This document shows, in pieces, positions 27,686 to 37,148 of a stretch of DNA of 40,816 nucleotides (the first letter of the stretch is position 1; every line of letters begins with the position of its first letter). The DNA is from an uncultured Desulfocapsa sp. (lineage in GTDB: Bacteria > Desulfobacterota > Desulfobulbia > Desulfobulbales > Desulfocapsaceae). Both the position numbers and the translations under genes were made by a program. Below the pieces are notes generated by a model, which saw only the letters and a program-made list of their open reading frames with translations, was not told the origin of the DNA and did no database searches. The stretch covers positions 1 to 40,816 of the forward strand of contig CAMZLK010000107.1 in NCBI GenBank assembly GCA_947311475.1. The letters are read 5' to 3'.

Positions 27686-28165
27686 TTGTTTGTTCAAGGT
27701 GATATGGCCGTTTATCCGGCCCATGGTGTAGGTGTTATTGAAGCTATTGAAAGTCAGACTGTTGCTGGGATCGATCAAGCTTTTTATGTAATGAAGATCC
27801 TTGATAATAATATGAAAATAATGATTCCAACAGCTACCAGTGATAATGTTGGTCTTCGTGCCATAATTAGTAAAAAAGAAGTAGAGGCTGTACTTGATAT
27901 CCTGAAGGACAGGGAAACGGAAATTGGTGCACAAACCTGGAATCGTCGTTACAGAGATTACATGGAAAAAATTAAAACCGGTTCTATCCATGAAGTTGCT
28001 GCTGTTCTTCGTGATTTATATCTTCTGAGCGTTGATAAAGACCTCTCTTACGGAGAGCGGAAGATGATGGACACTGCCAAGAATCTGCTGGTTACGGAAA
28101 TTTCACTCGCCCGTAAAGTTGATGAGACCAAAATTGAAAAAATGATTGAAAAGATGTTCAATTAA
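27686..28165 (+). CDS. CarD/CdnL-family transcription regulator
   Basis: RNA-polymerase-beta-binding protein that stabilises open promoter complexes in related families. 159 residues from a TTG at 27686, five bases after a perfect AGGAGG; this gives FVQGDMAVYPAHGVGVIEAI, the expected CarD N-terminus. A longer frame from 27635 adds 17 unrelated residues, and an ATG at 27704 would cut into the Tudor-like domain. The C-terminal helical domain includes TWNRRYRDYMEKIKTGSIHE and VLRDLYLLSVDKDLSYGERK, close to the CdnL pattern. It stands alone between pth and the pseudouridine synthase. Confidence 0.9.
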   Translation: MFVQGDMAVYPAHGVGVIEAIESQTVAGIDQAFYVMKILDNNMKIMIPTATSDNVGLRAIISKKEVEAVLDILKDRETEIGAQTWNRRYRDYMEKIKTGSIHEVAAVLRDLYLLSVDKDLSYGERKMMDTAKNLLVTEISLARKVDETKIEKMIEKMFN

Positions 28166-28224
28166 TTTGAGTAAAAATTGTGTGTCTGTTGTTAACCTCA
28201 TATTTTTAGGCATGGCATCCTGTC

Positions 28225-29214
28225 ATGGTCTCTCCTGATTTAAATATTTCTTCTCCAGACAAACCAACTGCGACACTTGAAGTCAGAGTGTCCGCAGAGA
28301 TGGCCGGTATCCGATTTGATCATTTTCTGATGCAATGTATTGCTGATTCTTCCAGAAGCTGCCTTGCCCAATCCATTCGTCTTGGTCTTATGTTGGTTGA
28401 TGGGAAGAAGAAGAAGAGTAGTTATCGATTGAAAGCGGATGAGTTTATCAGTGGGACAGTTTTTCAGGCTACTGCGCCTGAAATAATAGCCCAAAAGGTT
28501 CCTTTTGATATTCTCTTTGAAGATGATTCTCTTATCATTCTTTCCAAACCTCCAGGAATTGTGGTTCATCCAGGGGCGGGGAACCCGGATTTTACTCTTG
28601 TGAATGGTCTACTCCATCATTGTCAGGAGATTGCAGATGTCGGAAACCAGATACGGCCTGGTATTGTTCATCGTCTCGATAAGGATACTTCCGGAATAAT
28701 GGTAGCTGCAAAAACTGCTACCTGCCATCGATTACTCATTGATGCATTTAAGGATAGAACCGTTGATAAGGAATACGTCGCACTTGTTTTTGGTTTTTTA
28801 AAACAAAAAAATGGACGGATCGTTGCACCTATCAGCAGGCATCCCAAACATCGTCAGAAAATGACAGTATGTGACGAGGGGAAGGGGAGATATGCCGCTA
28901 GCAATTGGCAGGTTCTTGAAGAATATTCCGAAGGGTGCAGTCTTGTTCGTGTTCAAATTGAAACAGGAAGAACCCATCAGATACGTGTACATTTCTCCTC
29001 TTTTGGCCATCCTGTTGCTGGTGATATGCTATACGGAAGAGCCAGAAATACCAGGAAATATCCACGCCAGATGCTCCATGCTCACAGCTTGACTTTTATT
29101 CATCCCATAAGCGGTGAAAAACTGGATTACTCAGCCCCTGTTTGGCAGGATTTCCAGGAAATAGTAGATGAGCTGCGTTGTCAAAAGTTTGAAAAGATAA
29201 TGGAATTCACGTGA
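28225..29214 (+). CDS. RluA/RluD-family 23S rRNA pseudouridine synthase
   Basis: Isomerises uridines in 23S rRNA. 329 residues. An N-terminal S4 RNA-binding domain (IRFDHFLMQCIADSSRSCLA, with GLMLVDGKKKKSSYRLK) is followed by the catalytic domain with IVHRLDKDTSGIMVAAKT (catalytic Asp in RLDKDTSG), then ETGRTHQIRVHFSSFGHPVA. Domain arrangement and size match RluD, but RluA-family paralogs are hard to separate by eye, so no symbol is given. It overlaps coaE by 4 bases. Confidence 0.93.
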   Translation: MVSPDLNISSPDKPTATLEVRVSAEMAGIRFDHFLMQCIADSSRSCLAQSIRLGLMLVDGKKKKSSYRLKADEFISGTVFQATAPEIIAQKVPFDILFEDDSLIILSKPPGIVVHPGAGNPDFTLVNGLLHHCQEIADVGNQIRPGIVHRLDKDTSGIMVAAKTATCHRLLIDAFKDRTVDKEYVALVFGFLKQKNGRIVAPISRHPKHRQKMTVCDEGKGRYAASNWQVLEEYSEGCSLVRVQIETGRTHQIRVHFSSFGHPVAGDMLYGRARNTRKYPRQMLHAHSLTFIHPISGEKLDYSAPVWQDFQEIVDELRCQKFEKIMEFT

Positions 29215-29834
29215 ATATTGCAGTTACAGGTGGCATGGGTTCAGGCAAAAGTTTTGTGGCTGAAACGCTTGCGGAGATGCTGTATGCTGAAAATAGTAGC
29301 GCTGATTTGATTTGTCGCAAGCTCCTTGAACCAGGGCAGGCAGTTCATGATGAAATGGTTAAACAGTTTTCTGCAGATTTCTTTCTGGAAAATGGTGCGC
29401 TGAATAGACGATATTTACGGAAAAAGATCTTTACTGATGCTTTACTTCGTCAAAAAGTTGATGATCTCCTTCACCCCCTTGTACGTAAAGAAATACTTCA
29501 TAGGTGCATAGTTGCGGAGGCGAGAGGAGTTAGCCTTGTGATTGAAGTTCCTCTACTTTTTGAAAAGGGATGGCAGAGAGATTTTGATACAACACTCGTT
29601 GTTTATGCTGATGAAGAAACCTGTATCAAGAGAATAAAAGAACGTGATCTGGTGTCAATTGATGAGGCGAAAAAGGGGATAGCCTGTCAGATGCCTCTTC
29701 TGGAAAAATGCAGGATTGCCGATTGGGTAATTGATAATTCCGGTTCTTTCGGCGCCACCCTGGAAAAACTTACAGAATTTAAACAAAAAATACCTGAAAG
29801 CCATCTTTTTATGAGAAAACATCGAGAACAATGA
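29211..29834 (+). CDS. coaE: Dephospho-CoA kinase
   Basis: Last step of CoA synthesis: phosphorylates dephospho-CoA at the 3' hydroxyl. 207 residues, GTG start inside the end of the pseudouridine synthase gene (GTGA overlap). P-loop VTGGMGSGKSFVAE at the N-terminus, DLICRKLLEPGQAV near residue 33, LHPLVRKEI and the lid region VIEVPLLFEKGWQRDFDTTL. A strong promoter begins 8 bp after its stop. Confidence 0.94.
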   Translation: MNIAVTGGMGSGKSFVAETLAEMLYAENSSADLICRKLLEPGQAVHDEMVKQFSADFFLENGALNRRYLRKKIFTDALLRQKVDDLLHPLVRKEILHRCIVAEARGVSLVIEVPLLFEKGWQRDFDTTLVVYADEETCIKRIKERDLVSIDEAKKGIACQMPLLEKCRIADWVIDNSGSFGATLEKLTEFKQKIPESHLFMRKHREQ

Positions 29835-29841
29835 AAAAGGC

Positions 29842-29870
29842 TTGACAGCTTTTTACTGAAATCTTACTAT
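29842..29870 (+). promoter_or_regulatory. Strong sigma-70-type promoter for rho
   Basis: Consensus TTGACA (29842-29847), exactly 17 bp, then TACTAT (29865-29870). The start would be near 29877, leaving a leader of about 440 nt before the rho ATG. The -35 box begins 8 bp after the coaE stop. Confidence 0.75.
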
Positions 29871-30319
29871 AGCTTTAATCAAGAAGATATTCCTGCCTTG
29901 TTTTTTGATCGAAATAGAGAATACAGTAGCCTGACGCAGATAAACTGCAAGTAAGTGCTTTGTTGCTATTCATAACGGTTTGATATTATTTACTCTCACA
30001 TATTCTTGTTTTTTTATTGCAGGAATTATGGAGTAAGGTACTAATAAGAACACATTTCAGTTTAATTTAACCTGATTTACTATTTAATTTTTTCTTAAAT
30101 ATCCTATCTAACAATACCCCTAGTTCGTCTAAATTGATATAAACAGAGATATGTGATCTCAGTCTATGGCTGGTTAAGATTGCTTCTATTTCGCGGAAAG
30201 AGAATATTTGATACCCTTAACTAATTTAACGCCTTTTGTTTATCGTATCTGATCAAATAAACGGTATTTTACCATTTCACATCCCCGCCAAACAGCCCTC
30301 ACAATGGAGAACAGAATTA
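29871..30319 (+). other. ~440-nt untranslated leader upstream of rho
   Basis: AT-rich, with no ORF longer than a few codons after any plausible binding site. In E. coli, rho is autoregulated by attenuation in a long leader; length and position here are compatible with that, but I see no terminator hairpin or obvious C-rich rut track. Near the end there are two short C-rich runs (ATCCCCGCC, CAGCCCTC). Confidence 0.45.
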
Positions 30320-31570
30320 ATGAATCTGGCAGAATTAAAACTTAAAAAAATTGCCGATCTTGTCAAACTTGGACGTACGCTCAAAGTTGAAAATGTAAAT
30401 ACACTGCGTAAGCAGGAGTTGATATTTGCTATCCTTCAGGCAAAGGCGGATAAAGACGGAAAGATGAGGGGCTCCGGGGTGCTGGAAATCCTGCCTGATG
30501 GTTTTGGTTTTTTACGTGCACCTGACTATAATTATCTTCCGGGGCCTGATGATATATATGTGTCTCCATCACAAATTCGTCGCCTTGGACTTCGCACAGG
30601 TGATACCATAGAAGGACACGTTAGAGCTCCTAAAGATGGTGAACGCTATTTTGCACTGTTAAAAGTTGAGGCTGTTAACTTTGATTCCCCAGAGGCTGCA
30701 AAGAAAAAGACAGTCTTTAGTAATCTTACCCCTCTCCATCCTGAAGAAAAATTTAATCTGGAAATGGAGTCTCATAATTATTCCATGCGCTTAATGGATA
30801 TGATGTGTCCCATCGGGAAAGGACAGCGTGGTTTGATAGTAGCCCCTCCAAGAACCGGTAAAACCGTGCTTATTCAGAAACTCGCCAACGCAATTGCCAA
30901 GAATCATAAGGAAGTCTACCTTATTGTTTTACTGATAGATGAACGTCCTGAAGAGGTAACTGAAATGCAGCGTACGGTTGAAACAGCAGAGGTGGTCAGT
31001 TCCACCTTTGATGAGCCTCCGCAACGTCATATCCAAGTTGCTGAAATGGTAATTGAAAAGGCCAAAAGACTGGTTGAACATAAGAAAGATGTTGTAATTC
31101 TTCTTGATAGTATCACTCGTTTGGCCAGAGCTTACAATACAGTTACTCCGGCAAGTGGTAAAATCCTTTCAGGTGGTGTTGAGGCCAATGCTCTCCATCG
31201 TCCCAAACGATTTTTTGGTGCTGCAAGAAATATCGAAGAAGGCGGCAGCTTGACCATTATTGCTTCAGCACTTGTTGAGACAGGAAGCCGTATGGATGAA
31301 GTTATCTTTGAGGAGTTTAAAGGAACGGGAAACATGGAAGTGGTGCTCGATAGAAAAATGTCAGACAGGCGTATCTATCCTGCCATTGATCTTAAGAAAT
31401 CAGGGACTCGCAAGGAAGATCTGCTGCTTGAACCGGTTCTTCTTAACCGGGTCTGGATTCTTCGTAAGCTTCTCGCTTCAATGAATCCTGCCAGTGGAAT
31501 GGAGTTTCTTCTCGATAAGCTGAAACAGCATGAAACAAATGAAGATTTCATTAATTCCATGAACACTTAG
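30320..31570 (+). CDS. rho: Transcription termination factor Rho
   Basis: Hexameric RNA-dependent ATPase that ends transcription. 416 residues from the ATG at 30320 ([20 protein letters not shown]), preceded by GGAGA. The N-terminal RNA-binding OB fold has [20 protein letters not shown], the P-loop is [13 protein letters not shown], Walker B region [16 protein letters not shown], and the R/Q-loop region [20 protein letters not shown] is intact. An upstream ATG-less extension to 30236 is not protein-like. It sits in the conserved coaE - rho - rpmE - prfA order. Confidence 0.97.
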   Translation: MNLAELKLKKIADLVKLGRTLKVENVNTLRKQELIFAILQAKADKDGKMRGSGVLEILPDGFGFLRAPDYNYLPGPDDIYVSPSQIRRLGLRTGDTIEGHVRAPKDGERYFALLKVEAVNFDSPEAAKKKTVFSNLTPLHPEEKFNLEMESHNYSMRLMDMMCPIGKGQRGLIVAPPRTGKTVLIQKLANAIAKNHKEVYLIVLLIDERPEEVTEMQRTVETAEVVSSTFDEPPQRHIQVAEMVIEKAKRLVEHKKDVVILLDSITRLARAYNTVTPASGKILSGGVEANALHRPKRFFGAARNIEEGGSLTIIASALVETGSRMDEVIFEEFKGTGNMEVVLDRKMSDRRIYPAIDLKKSGTRKEDLLLEPVLLNRVWILRKLLASMNPASGMEFLLDKLKQHETNEDFINSMNT

Positions 31571-31714
31571 CCGGTTTTGGTAAACGCGATATTTTACTTC
31601 GAGAACTGTTTTTAGTTGAAATTATTGTTGGGTTTTATTACATTCTTTTCTCTTAAACTATTCAAAGATAAATGTGTTCTAAAAGGGCACTCTTCTATTT
31701 AAGGAACTATAATT

Positions 31715-31930
31715 ATGAGAAATGATATACATCCTGAATATCATAAAATTACAGCTGTTTGTGGTTGTGGTAATGAAGTCGAACTTGGGTCTGTTAATTC
31801 TGAAATGGAAGTTGAGATCTGTTCGGCCTGCCATCCTTTCTTTACTGGGAAACAGAAATTGATTGATACCGCCGGACGCATCGAGAAGTTTAAGAAACGT
31901 TACGCAAAGCATTTCGACCAAAAAAAATAG
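31715..31930 (+). CDS. rpmE: 50S ribosomal protein L31, zinc-binding type
   Basis: 71-residue ribosomal protein. The cysteines in [10 protein letters not shown] and [20 protein letters not shown] are those of the zinc-binding (C+) form of L31. AAGGA precedes the ATG. The usual rho - rpmE - prfA neighbourhood supports the call. Repeat A copy 2 separates it from prfA. Confidence 0.96.
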   Translation: MRNDIHPEYHKITAVCGCGNEVELGSVNSEMEVEICSACHPFFTGKQKLIDTAGRIEKFKKRYAKHFDQKK

Positions 31931-31962
31931 TATAACAGCTTGTCATCATCCCATAATTGTTT

Positions 31963-32051
31963 GATTTTTGTTTAATTTTGGCGTACTTAGATCCGTTGAA
32001 ATTAAATAAATTGCAGCAACGAAGCAGATGAGGAGCTTTTACGACGCCATC
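31963..32051 (+). repeat. Dispersed repeat family A, copy 2 (right half only)
   Basis: It corresponds to the hairpin and right end of copy 1: TTTTTGTTTAATTTTGGCGT, then GCAGCAACGAAGCAGATGAG and ACGACGCCATC. The left half of copy 1 (TAAACTCGTAAAAAGG onward) is missing. It lies in the rpmE-prfA spacer in the same orientation as copy 1, so it would be transcribed if the two genes share an mRNA. Confidence 0.8.
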
Positions 32052-32128
32052 AATCCATGACTTGTAACTATTATACAGGTTGTGGATTTTCTATTTTGTT
32101 CTAACGCAGTTCTCTTCGGTATTCCCTC

Positions 32129-33199
32129 ATGTTAGATAAACTTACAGACCTTGATGAAAAAATATCTCATCTTGAAGGGAGACTTTCTGATCCATCCCTT
32201 ATTGCAGATCAGAAATCCTATCAAAAAGTGGTTCAGGAACATTCACATTTCTCGAAACTTCAGGTGCTCTATGATAAGCTTGATAGAGTAATTGACGATA
32301 TTGCAGATAATCGTGAACTTCTTCAGGAAGGGGACGATGATTTAGAACTTCTGGATCTTGCCCGTGAAGAAATCGATGAACTGACAGCTCAGGAAAAAAC
32401 ACTTGAGCAGGATATTCTGCTTCTTCTTCTACCGAAAGATCCAAATGATGAGCGTAATACTTTCCTTGAGATTCGTGCCGGAACAGGCGGAGATGAGGCT
32501 GCACTTTTTGTAGCGGATCTTTTTAGAATGTATTCGCGTTATGCAGAATCTCAGGGCTGGAAAGTTGAAGTTATGAGTTCCAGTAATCTTGGGATTGGAG
32601 GATTTAAGGAGATCATTGCCCTTATCAGCGGTAATGCAGTCTTTTCAAAACTTAAGTATGAAAGTGGTGTACACAGAGTACAGCGAGTGCCGGAAACCGA
32701 GACCCAGGGACGAATCCATACATCAGCTGTAACAGTTGCTATCCTTCCTGAGGCCGATGAGGTTGAACTCAATATTAATCCAAGTGAGCTGAAGTTTGAT
32801 GTTTATCGAGCTTCTGGTCCTGGTGGTCAGTCAGTAAATACCACTGACTCTGCTGTTCGTATCACGCATTTACCCACAGGTCTTGTGGTAACCTGCCAGG
32901 ATGAGAAATCTCAGCATAAAAACAAGGCCAAAGCGCTTACTGTTTTAAGGGCTCGTTTACTCGATAAGATGGAACAGGAACACCACGATAAGATCTCAGA
33001 AGCAAGAAGAAGTCAGGTGGGAACAGGTGACCGCAGCGAACGTATTCGGACCTATAATTTTCCTCAAGGTCGAATGACTGATCATCGTATTAACCTTACT
33101 CTCTACAAGCTTGATTCGATAATGGCCGGTAAATTGGAAGAAGTTCTTGTACCACTCATTACCCACGATCAGGAAGAAAAGTTGAAATTGATTCAGTAG
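32129..33199 (+). CDS. prfA: Peptide chain release factor 1
   Basis: Recognises UAA and UAG and releases the finished peptide. 356 residues. The GGQ loop reads [20 protein letters not shown]. The codon-recognition region around [19 protein letters not shown] shows the P-E-T form (PxT-type of RF1, as against SPF of RF2), and the N-terminal coiled helices ([20 protein letters not shown]) are normal. prmC, whose product methylates the GGQ glutamine, begins about 20 bp downstream. Confidence 0.96.
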   Translation: MLDKLTDLDEKISHLEGRLSDPSLIADQKSYQKVVQEHSHFSKLQVLYDKLDRVIDDIADNRELLQEGDDDLELLDLAREEIDELTAQEKTLEQDILLLLLPKDPNDERNTFLEIRAGTGGDEAALFVADLFRMYSRYAESQGWKVEVMSSSNLGIGGFKEIIALISGNAVFSKLKYESGVHRVQRVPETETQGRIHTSAVTVAILPEADEVELNINPSELKFDVYRASGPGGQSVNTTDSAVRITHLPTGLVVTCQDEKSQHKNKAKALTVLRARLLDKMEQEHHDKISEARRSQVGTGDRSERIRTYNFPQGRMTDHRINLTLYKLDSIMAGKLEEVLVPLITHDQEEKLKLIQ

Positions 33200-33220
33200 A
33201 AGCTGGGTTTGGGAGGTGTT

Positions 33221-34096
33221 TTGCTGATTCGGGAGCTGCTTCAGAAAGCATGGTTACGGCTTGAAAAAGCAGGAGTAGACAGTCCCGAGGTTGATGCCGG
33301 ATTACTCCTTGGCCATTGTCTTGGCAAATCACGTACTGAACTATACCTGATGGCTGATGATAAGCTTTCAGTAGAAAAGGTGCAACTGTTCTTCAATTTT
33401 ATTGCCCGACGTGAACAGCGTGAACCGCTTGCCTATATATTGGGCTTCCAGGAGTTCTGGTCCCTTGATTTTCTGGTTTCTCCTGATGTCCTTATCCCCC
33501 GACCTGAAACTGAATTGCTCCTTGAAAAAGCACTCAAGGTCGGATCCCGGAAAATTCAGGATCCAGGGGTAATAGTTGATCTTTGTTGTGGCAGTGGCGT
33601 CATAGCGATTATCCTTGCAAAAGAACTGGGACGAAAGGTTTTGGCCATAGACCTTTCCATGGAGGCTCTTCTCGTTGCCAGAGAAAATGCTAAAAAGCAT
33701 TGTGTCTTACATCTTGTGAGTTTTCTTCAATGTGATCTGTTATCTGCCATAAAAGCCGTACCCTGCATCTCGCTTGCCGTGTCTAATCCTCCCTATGTCA
33801 GTGAACAGGATATTGCTACTGGGTTACAGCCGGAAGTGGATCGCTACGAGCCTCATCTTGCCCTAGACGGTGGAAACAAAGGACTTCAGATAATAGAAAG
33901 GATTAACCTGGAACTTCGATGCCGAATGACACAAGGAGCTGAGTTGTTTATGGAAATTGGGGCTGATCAAGGGGGCGATGTGTTGTCAATTTTTAAAAAA
34001 GAACAAAAACTTACTAAAAGTTTTACAGAACTTCTAATAGAAAAAGATTATGCTGGCCATGATCGGATATTTCATGCGAAACTGGAAACACAGTAG
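33221..34096 (+). CDS. prmC: Release factor glutamine N5-methyltransferase
   Basis: SAM-dependent methylation of the GGQ glutamine of release factors. About 291 residues. The N-terminal helical domain has EREPLAYILGFQEFW-like sequence (REQREPLAYILGFQEFW), followed by VLIPRPETELLLEKAL, SAM-binding VDLCCGSGVIAIILAKEL and catalytic SNPPYVSEQD. The start is uncertain: a TTG at 33221 follows GGGAGG by 4 bases; an earlier TTG at 33209 is possible. No ATG is available near the expected N-terminus. Placement right after prfA is classic. Confidence 0.92.
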   Translation: MLIRELLQKAWLRLEKAGVDSPEVDAGLLLGHCLGKSRTELYLMADDKLSVEKVQLFFNFIARREQREPLAYILGFQEFWSLDFLVSPDVLIPRPETELLLEKALKVGSRKIQDPGVIVDLCCGSGVIAIILAKELGRKVLAIDLSMEALLVARENAKKHCVLHLVSFLQCDLLSAIKAVPCISLAVSNPPYVSEQDIATGLQPEVDRYEPHLALDGGNKGLQIIERINLELRCRMTQGAELFMEIGADQGGDVLSIFKKEQKLTKSFTELLIEKDYAGHDRIFHAKLETQ

Positions 34097-34127
34097 AATA
34101 ATATAAGCTCCCAAGGAAAGAGTCAGG

Positions 34128-35399
34128 ATGGATAAGTTAGTAATAGAAGGTGGCAGAACGCTTAAAGGCGAGGTGAGTATCAGTGGTGCAAAAAATGCTG
34201 CGCTACCTCTCATTGCCGCGAGTTTGCTTGCTCCGGGGGTTCATGTTTTGCACAATGTACCTGATCTGCGTGATACGAGGACTATTCTTCGTCTGTTGGA
34301 GTCTCTTGGACTTAGCTGGGAGCGTGAAGGGACTACTCTTAAAATTGATGGTACGGGCTTACGTTATTCTGAAGCATCCTATGATCTTGTAAAAACGATG
34401 AGGGCATCTGTGCTTGTGCTCGGTCCATTACTTGCCCGTCTTGGACGCGCCAAGGTCTCTCTTCCTGGTGGTTGTGCCATTGGTGCCCGTCCGATCAATT
34501 TTCATCTGATGGGATTTGAACAACTTGGTGTAAGGTGTGATCTTGAACACGGCTATGTTGACGCTTATATAGATGGAAGAATGCAGGGGGGTACTGTTTA
34601 TTTTGACATTCCTTCTGTAACCGGAACTGAAAATCTGCTCATGGCTGCAGCTTTGGCCAAGGGAACCACGATAATTAAAAATGCTGCAAGGGAACCGGAA
34701 ATCGGAAACCTGATAGATATGCTCGTTGCCATGGGAGCAGATATCGAAGGTAAAGATGGTGACCGCTTAACCATTCATGGTGTTGAGCAATTAAAAGCTG
34801 CTGAAAGTCGTATAATACCAGATAGGATTGAGACGGGAACCTATGCCATAGCCGTATGTGCTGCTGGTGGTCGTGCAGTGATAAACAATTGTGATCCCGG
34901 CCATCTGCCGTCTCTTTTCGATAAACTTCGTCTGGCCGGTGTGGATGTTGAAATTGGCACGAAATCCATACGCATCAATGCCGATAAAAAGATAAATGGT
35001 ATTCAGGCAGTGGATGTTACCACAATGCCCTATCCAGGGTACCCAACAGATTTACAGGCCCAATTTATGGCACTCATGACAATGAGTGACGGGCTCAGTG
35101 TGGTCCATGAGACTATTTTTGAAAATAGATTTATGCATGTGGCAGAGTTACAGCGCATGGGAGCAGATATACAGATAGATGGCAGACTCGCCATGGTCAA
35201 AGGCCTTGGCAGGAGTGCTCTCAAAGGAGCCCAAGTCATGGCAACGGATCTACGTGCAAGCTCATCGCTTGTTATTGCTGGTCTTGCAGCAGAGGGCCGA
35301 ACAGATATATCCAGAATTTATCACCTGGAACGCGGTTATGAAGATATGGTCGGAAAACTTACTGCACTCGGTGCTACAGTTTGGAAAGAGGACGAATAA
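34128..35399 (+). CDS. murA: UDP-N-acetylglucosamine 1-carboxyvinyltransferase
   Basis: First committed step of peptidoglycan synthesis: transfers enolpyruvate from PEP to UDP-GlcNAc. 423 residues. SGAKNAALP carries the conserved Lys22-Asn23, and [15 protein letters not shown] carries the PEP-binding Cys116, so fosfomycin sensitivity of the enzyme itself is expected by family knowledge. [18 protein letters not shown] is the conserved catalytic Asp region. AAGGAA precedes the ATG. It ends the plus-strand housekeeping block and is convergent with pilS. Confidence 0.97.
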   Translation: MDKLVIEGGRTLKGEVSISGAKNAALPLIAASLLAPGVHVLHNVPDLRDTRTILRLLESLGLSWEREGTTLKIDGTGLRYSEASYDLVKTMRASVLVLGPLLARLGRAKVSLPGGCAIGARPINFHLMGFEQLGVRCDLEHGYVDAYIDGRMQGGTVYFDIPSVTGTENLLMAAALAKGTTIIKNAAREPEIGNLIDMLVAMGADIEGKDGDRLTIHGVEQLKAAESRIIPDRIETGTYAIAVCAAGGRAVINNCDPGHLPSLFDKLRLAGVDVEIGTKSIRINADKKINGIQAVDVTTMPYPGYPTDLQAQFMALMTMSDGLSVVHETIFENRFMHVAELQRMGADIQIDGRLAMVKGLGRSALKGAQVMATDLRASSSLVIAGLAAEGRTDISRIYHLERGYEDMVGKLTALGATVWKEDE

Positions 35400-35420
35400 A
35401 ACCTGACCCCTGATCTTTTA

Positions 35421-37148
35421 TTATTCCCGAGGAAGGGGTAAGCAAACCGTAAATTTTGCCCCTCCAAGGGATGAAGCACTAACTGCTATGGTTCCGTTGT
35501 GTTCTTCTATCATTTGTTTGATAATAGCAAGCCCAAGCCCAGTACCATCAACCCGTTTTGTGTAAAAGGGTTCAAAGATTCTCTCTTCTCTTCCCGGCTC
35601 TATTCCGGGCCCGTTGTCTTCCACAGTTATTTCTGTTTTTCCCGAGTGGTCATTTTCTTCATATTCTTTAGCCTTTATGGATATCTGTTCTTCTCCCGCT
35701 GATGCAAAGGCAAGGGCGTTTTGCAACAGGTGGTTGAGGATGGTAAAGAGTTGGTACTGATCAGCCCACACGTCCACAACTTCTTCTGTGGCTATCGTAA
35801 GTTTGATAGTCGCTGTCGGCCACGTGGGGGCAAGCTTTGCTACTTCGATCACTTCTTCAAGACAGCGTTTCAGAGAAAACCAATCTTTTTCAGCATGTTC
35901 CGGTCTTGCAAATTTCAGGAAATCAGAAACGGTATTGGAAAGTCGGTTGGATTCCCGTAAAATGATATTGACAAGCTCCAGATTGGCCTGTTTTTCTGTG
36001 GAGTTACTTGATTTGAAATCATTTGCCAGTACTTGGGCAGAGCCGGAGATAGCAGTTAACGGGTTTCTGAAATCATGGGCGATACCCGCACTCATACGCC
36101 CGATGGCAGCAAGTTTTTCAGCCTGTTGCATCTGTTTTTCAAGGCGCTCAACCTCACTGATATCTTGAATTGTTATTATTTTACAATTTTCGCAAAGGTC
36201 ATTATTTGCATCTGTGGGATCATCAGTTAAGGTCTGTGATGGTTGTAAATGAGCATAAGAGTAGCCAATGCGTGTTCGTTTATTGTTCTTTCGTATGAGT
36301 TCTGCTGAATGACGAGAGCCTTTTGTGCTGAAAGTGACGTTGGGAAAAAAAAGATGGAAATCGTTCTGCAGTAAATCGTCTAAGGAATACCCGGTGATGA
36401 GTGTGGCGGCATTATTAACGGAAGTGATTCGATTATTAGCATCTGTCGTGATAATACCTGTTGAGATATCATCGAATATTTGTTTGTACAAAAGGCTTAA
36501 TTGATCATATTCCCGTTCCGAATAAGAAAGTGCATCTTCTGTTTTTCTAAGCCTTCCGGCAAAGAGACTGCTGAGAACTGCCGTTAAGAAGAAAATGAGT
36601 CCGTAGACGGCAAAGAGGTTGAGTGTTGCTAAGCTAGCTTGGCCATAATCATAGAATGGTACTTTCAGTAAAGAGGGAAATATCTGATTATATTCAAGTG
36701 CGAGAACAATGGCAAATTGTAGAGTAGCAGCACTAGCTGCTATCAGGCCTCCGAGGCGAGGTAAAATAAGGCCACCTGAAATAATGGGAAAAAAATAGAT
36801 TGGAGAAAAAATTGAAGCTGAGCCACCAGTGTAATAAATAAGAATAGAAACGACAAAAGTATCCAGCAGGATCTGAGATAACCCAAAACGGCGGGTGTTT
36901 ATATTCGTTTTCAGGAAAATAAAGCCGGATGCGATGGAAGTGCCATAAACAAAGATGATAAAAATGAAGAGATGCGCAGGTGGCAGAAGGATAACATTAA
37001 AATCCCTAGATTGCAGATAAGCACTCACCCCCAAAATTAATGTGTATAACACAACACGAAGAAACAGCATCCAGAGGAGCTGGTTCACCAGGAGTACGGC
37101 CAGCGTTCTTCTTTCGACGGGATATTCCTTCTCTACGCGTGATGACAT
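35421..37148 (-). CDS. PilS-like membrane sensor histidine kinase
   Basis: 575 residues. About six hydrophobic segments lie between residues 15 and 195 (LLWMLFLRVVLYTLILGVSA; AHLFIFIIFVYGTSIASGFI; then YYTGGSASIFSPIYFFPIIS). This N-terminal sensor form, with YYTGGSASxFSPxY, is that of PilS. A PAS domain (about 215-330) is followed by HisKA with GIAHDFRNPLTAISG (His358) and HATPase boxes VEDNGPGIEPG and GTGLGLAI. The ATG directly follows the stop of the regulator gene, so the two are one transcription unit. PilS controls type IV pilin in Pseudomonas and Geobacter; no pilus gene is in view, so the target here is unknown. Confidence 0.88.
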   Translation of the reverse strand: MSSRVEKEYPVERRTLAVLLVNQLLWMLFLRVVLYTLILGVSAYLQSRDFNVILLPPAHLFIFIIFVYGTSIASGFIFLKTNINTRRFGLSQILLDTFVVSILIYYTGGSASIFSPIYFFPIISGGLILPRLGGLIAASAATLQFAIVLALEYNQIFPSLLKVPFYDYGQASLATLNLFAVYGLIFFLTAVLSSLFAGRLRKTEDALSYSEREYDQLSLLYKQIFDDISTGIITTDANNRITSVNNAATLITGYSLDDLLQNDFHLFFPNVTFSTKGSRHSAELIRKNNKRTRIGYSYAHLQPSQTLTDDPTDANNDLCENCKIITIQDISEVERLEKQMQQAEKLAAIGRMSAGIAHDFRNPLTAISGSAQVLANDFKSSNSTEKQANLELVNIILRESNRLSNTVSDFLKFARPEHAEKDWFSLKRCLEEVIEVAKLAPTWPTATIKLTIATEEVVDVWADQYQLFTILNHLLQNALAFASAGEEQISIKAKEYEENDHSGKTEITVEDNGPGIEPGREERIFEPFYTKRVDGTGLGLAIIKQMIEEHNGTIAVSASSLGGAKFTVCLPLPRE

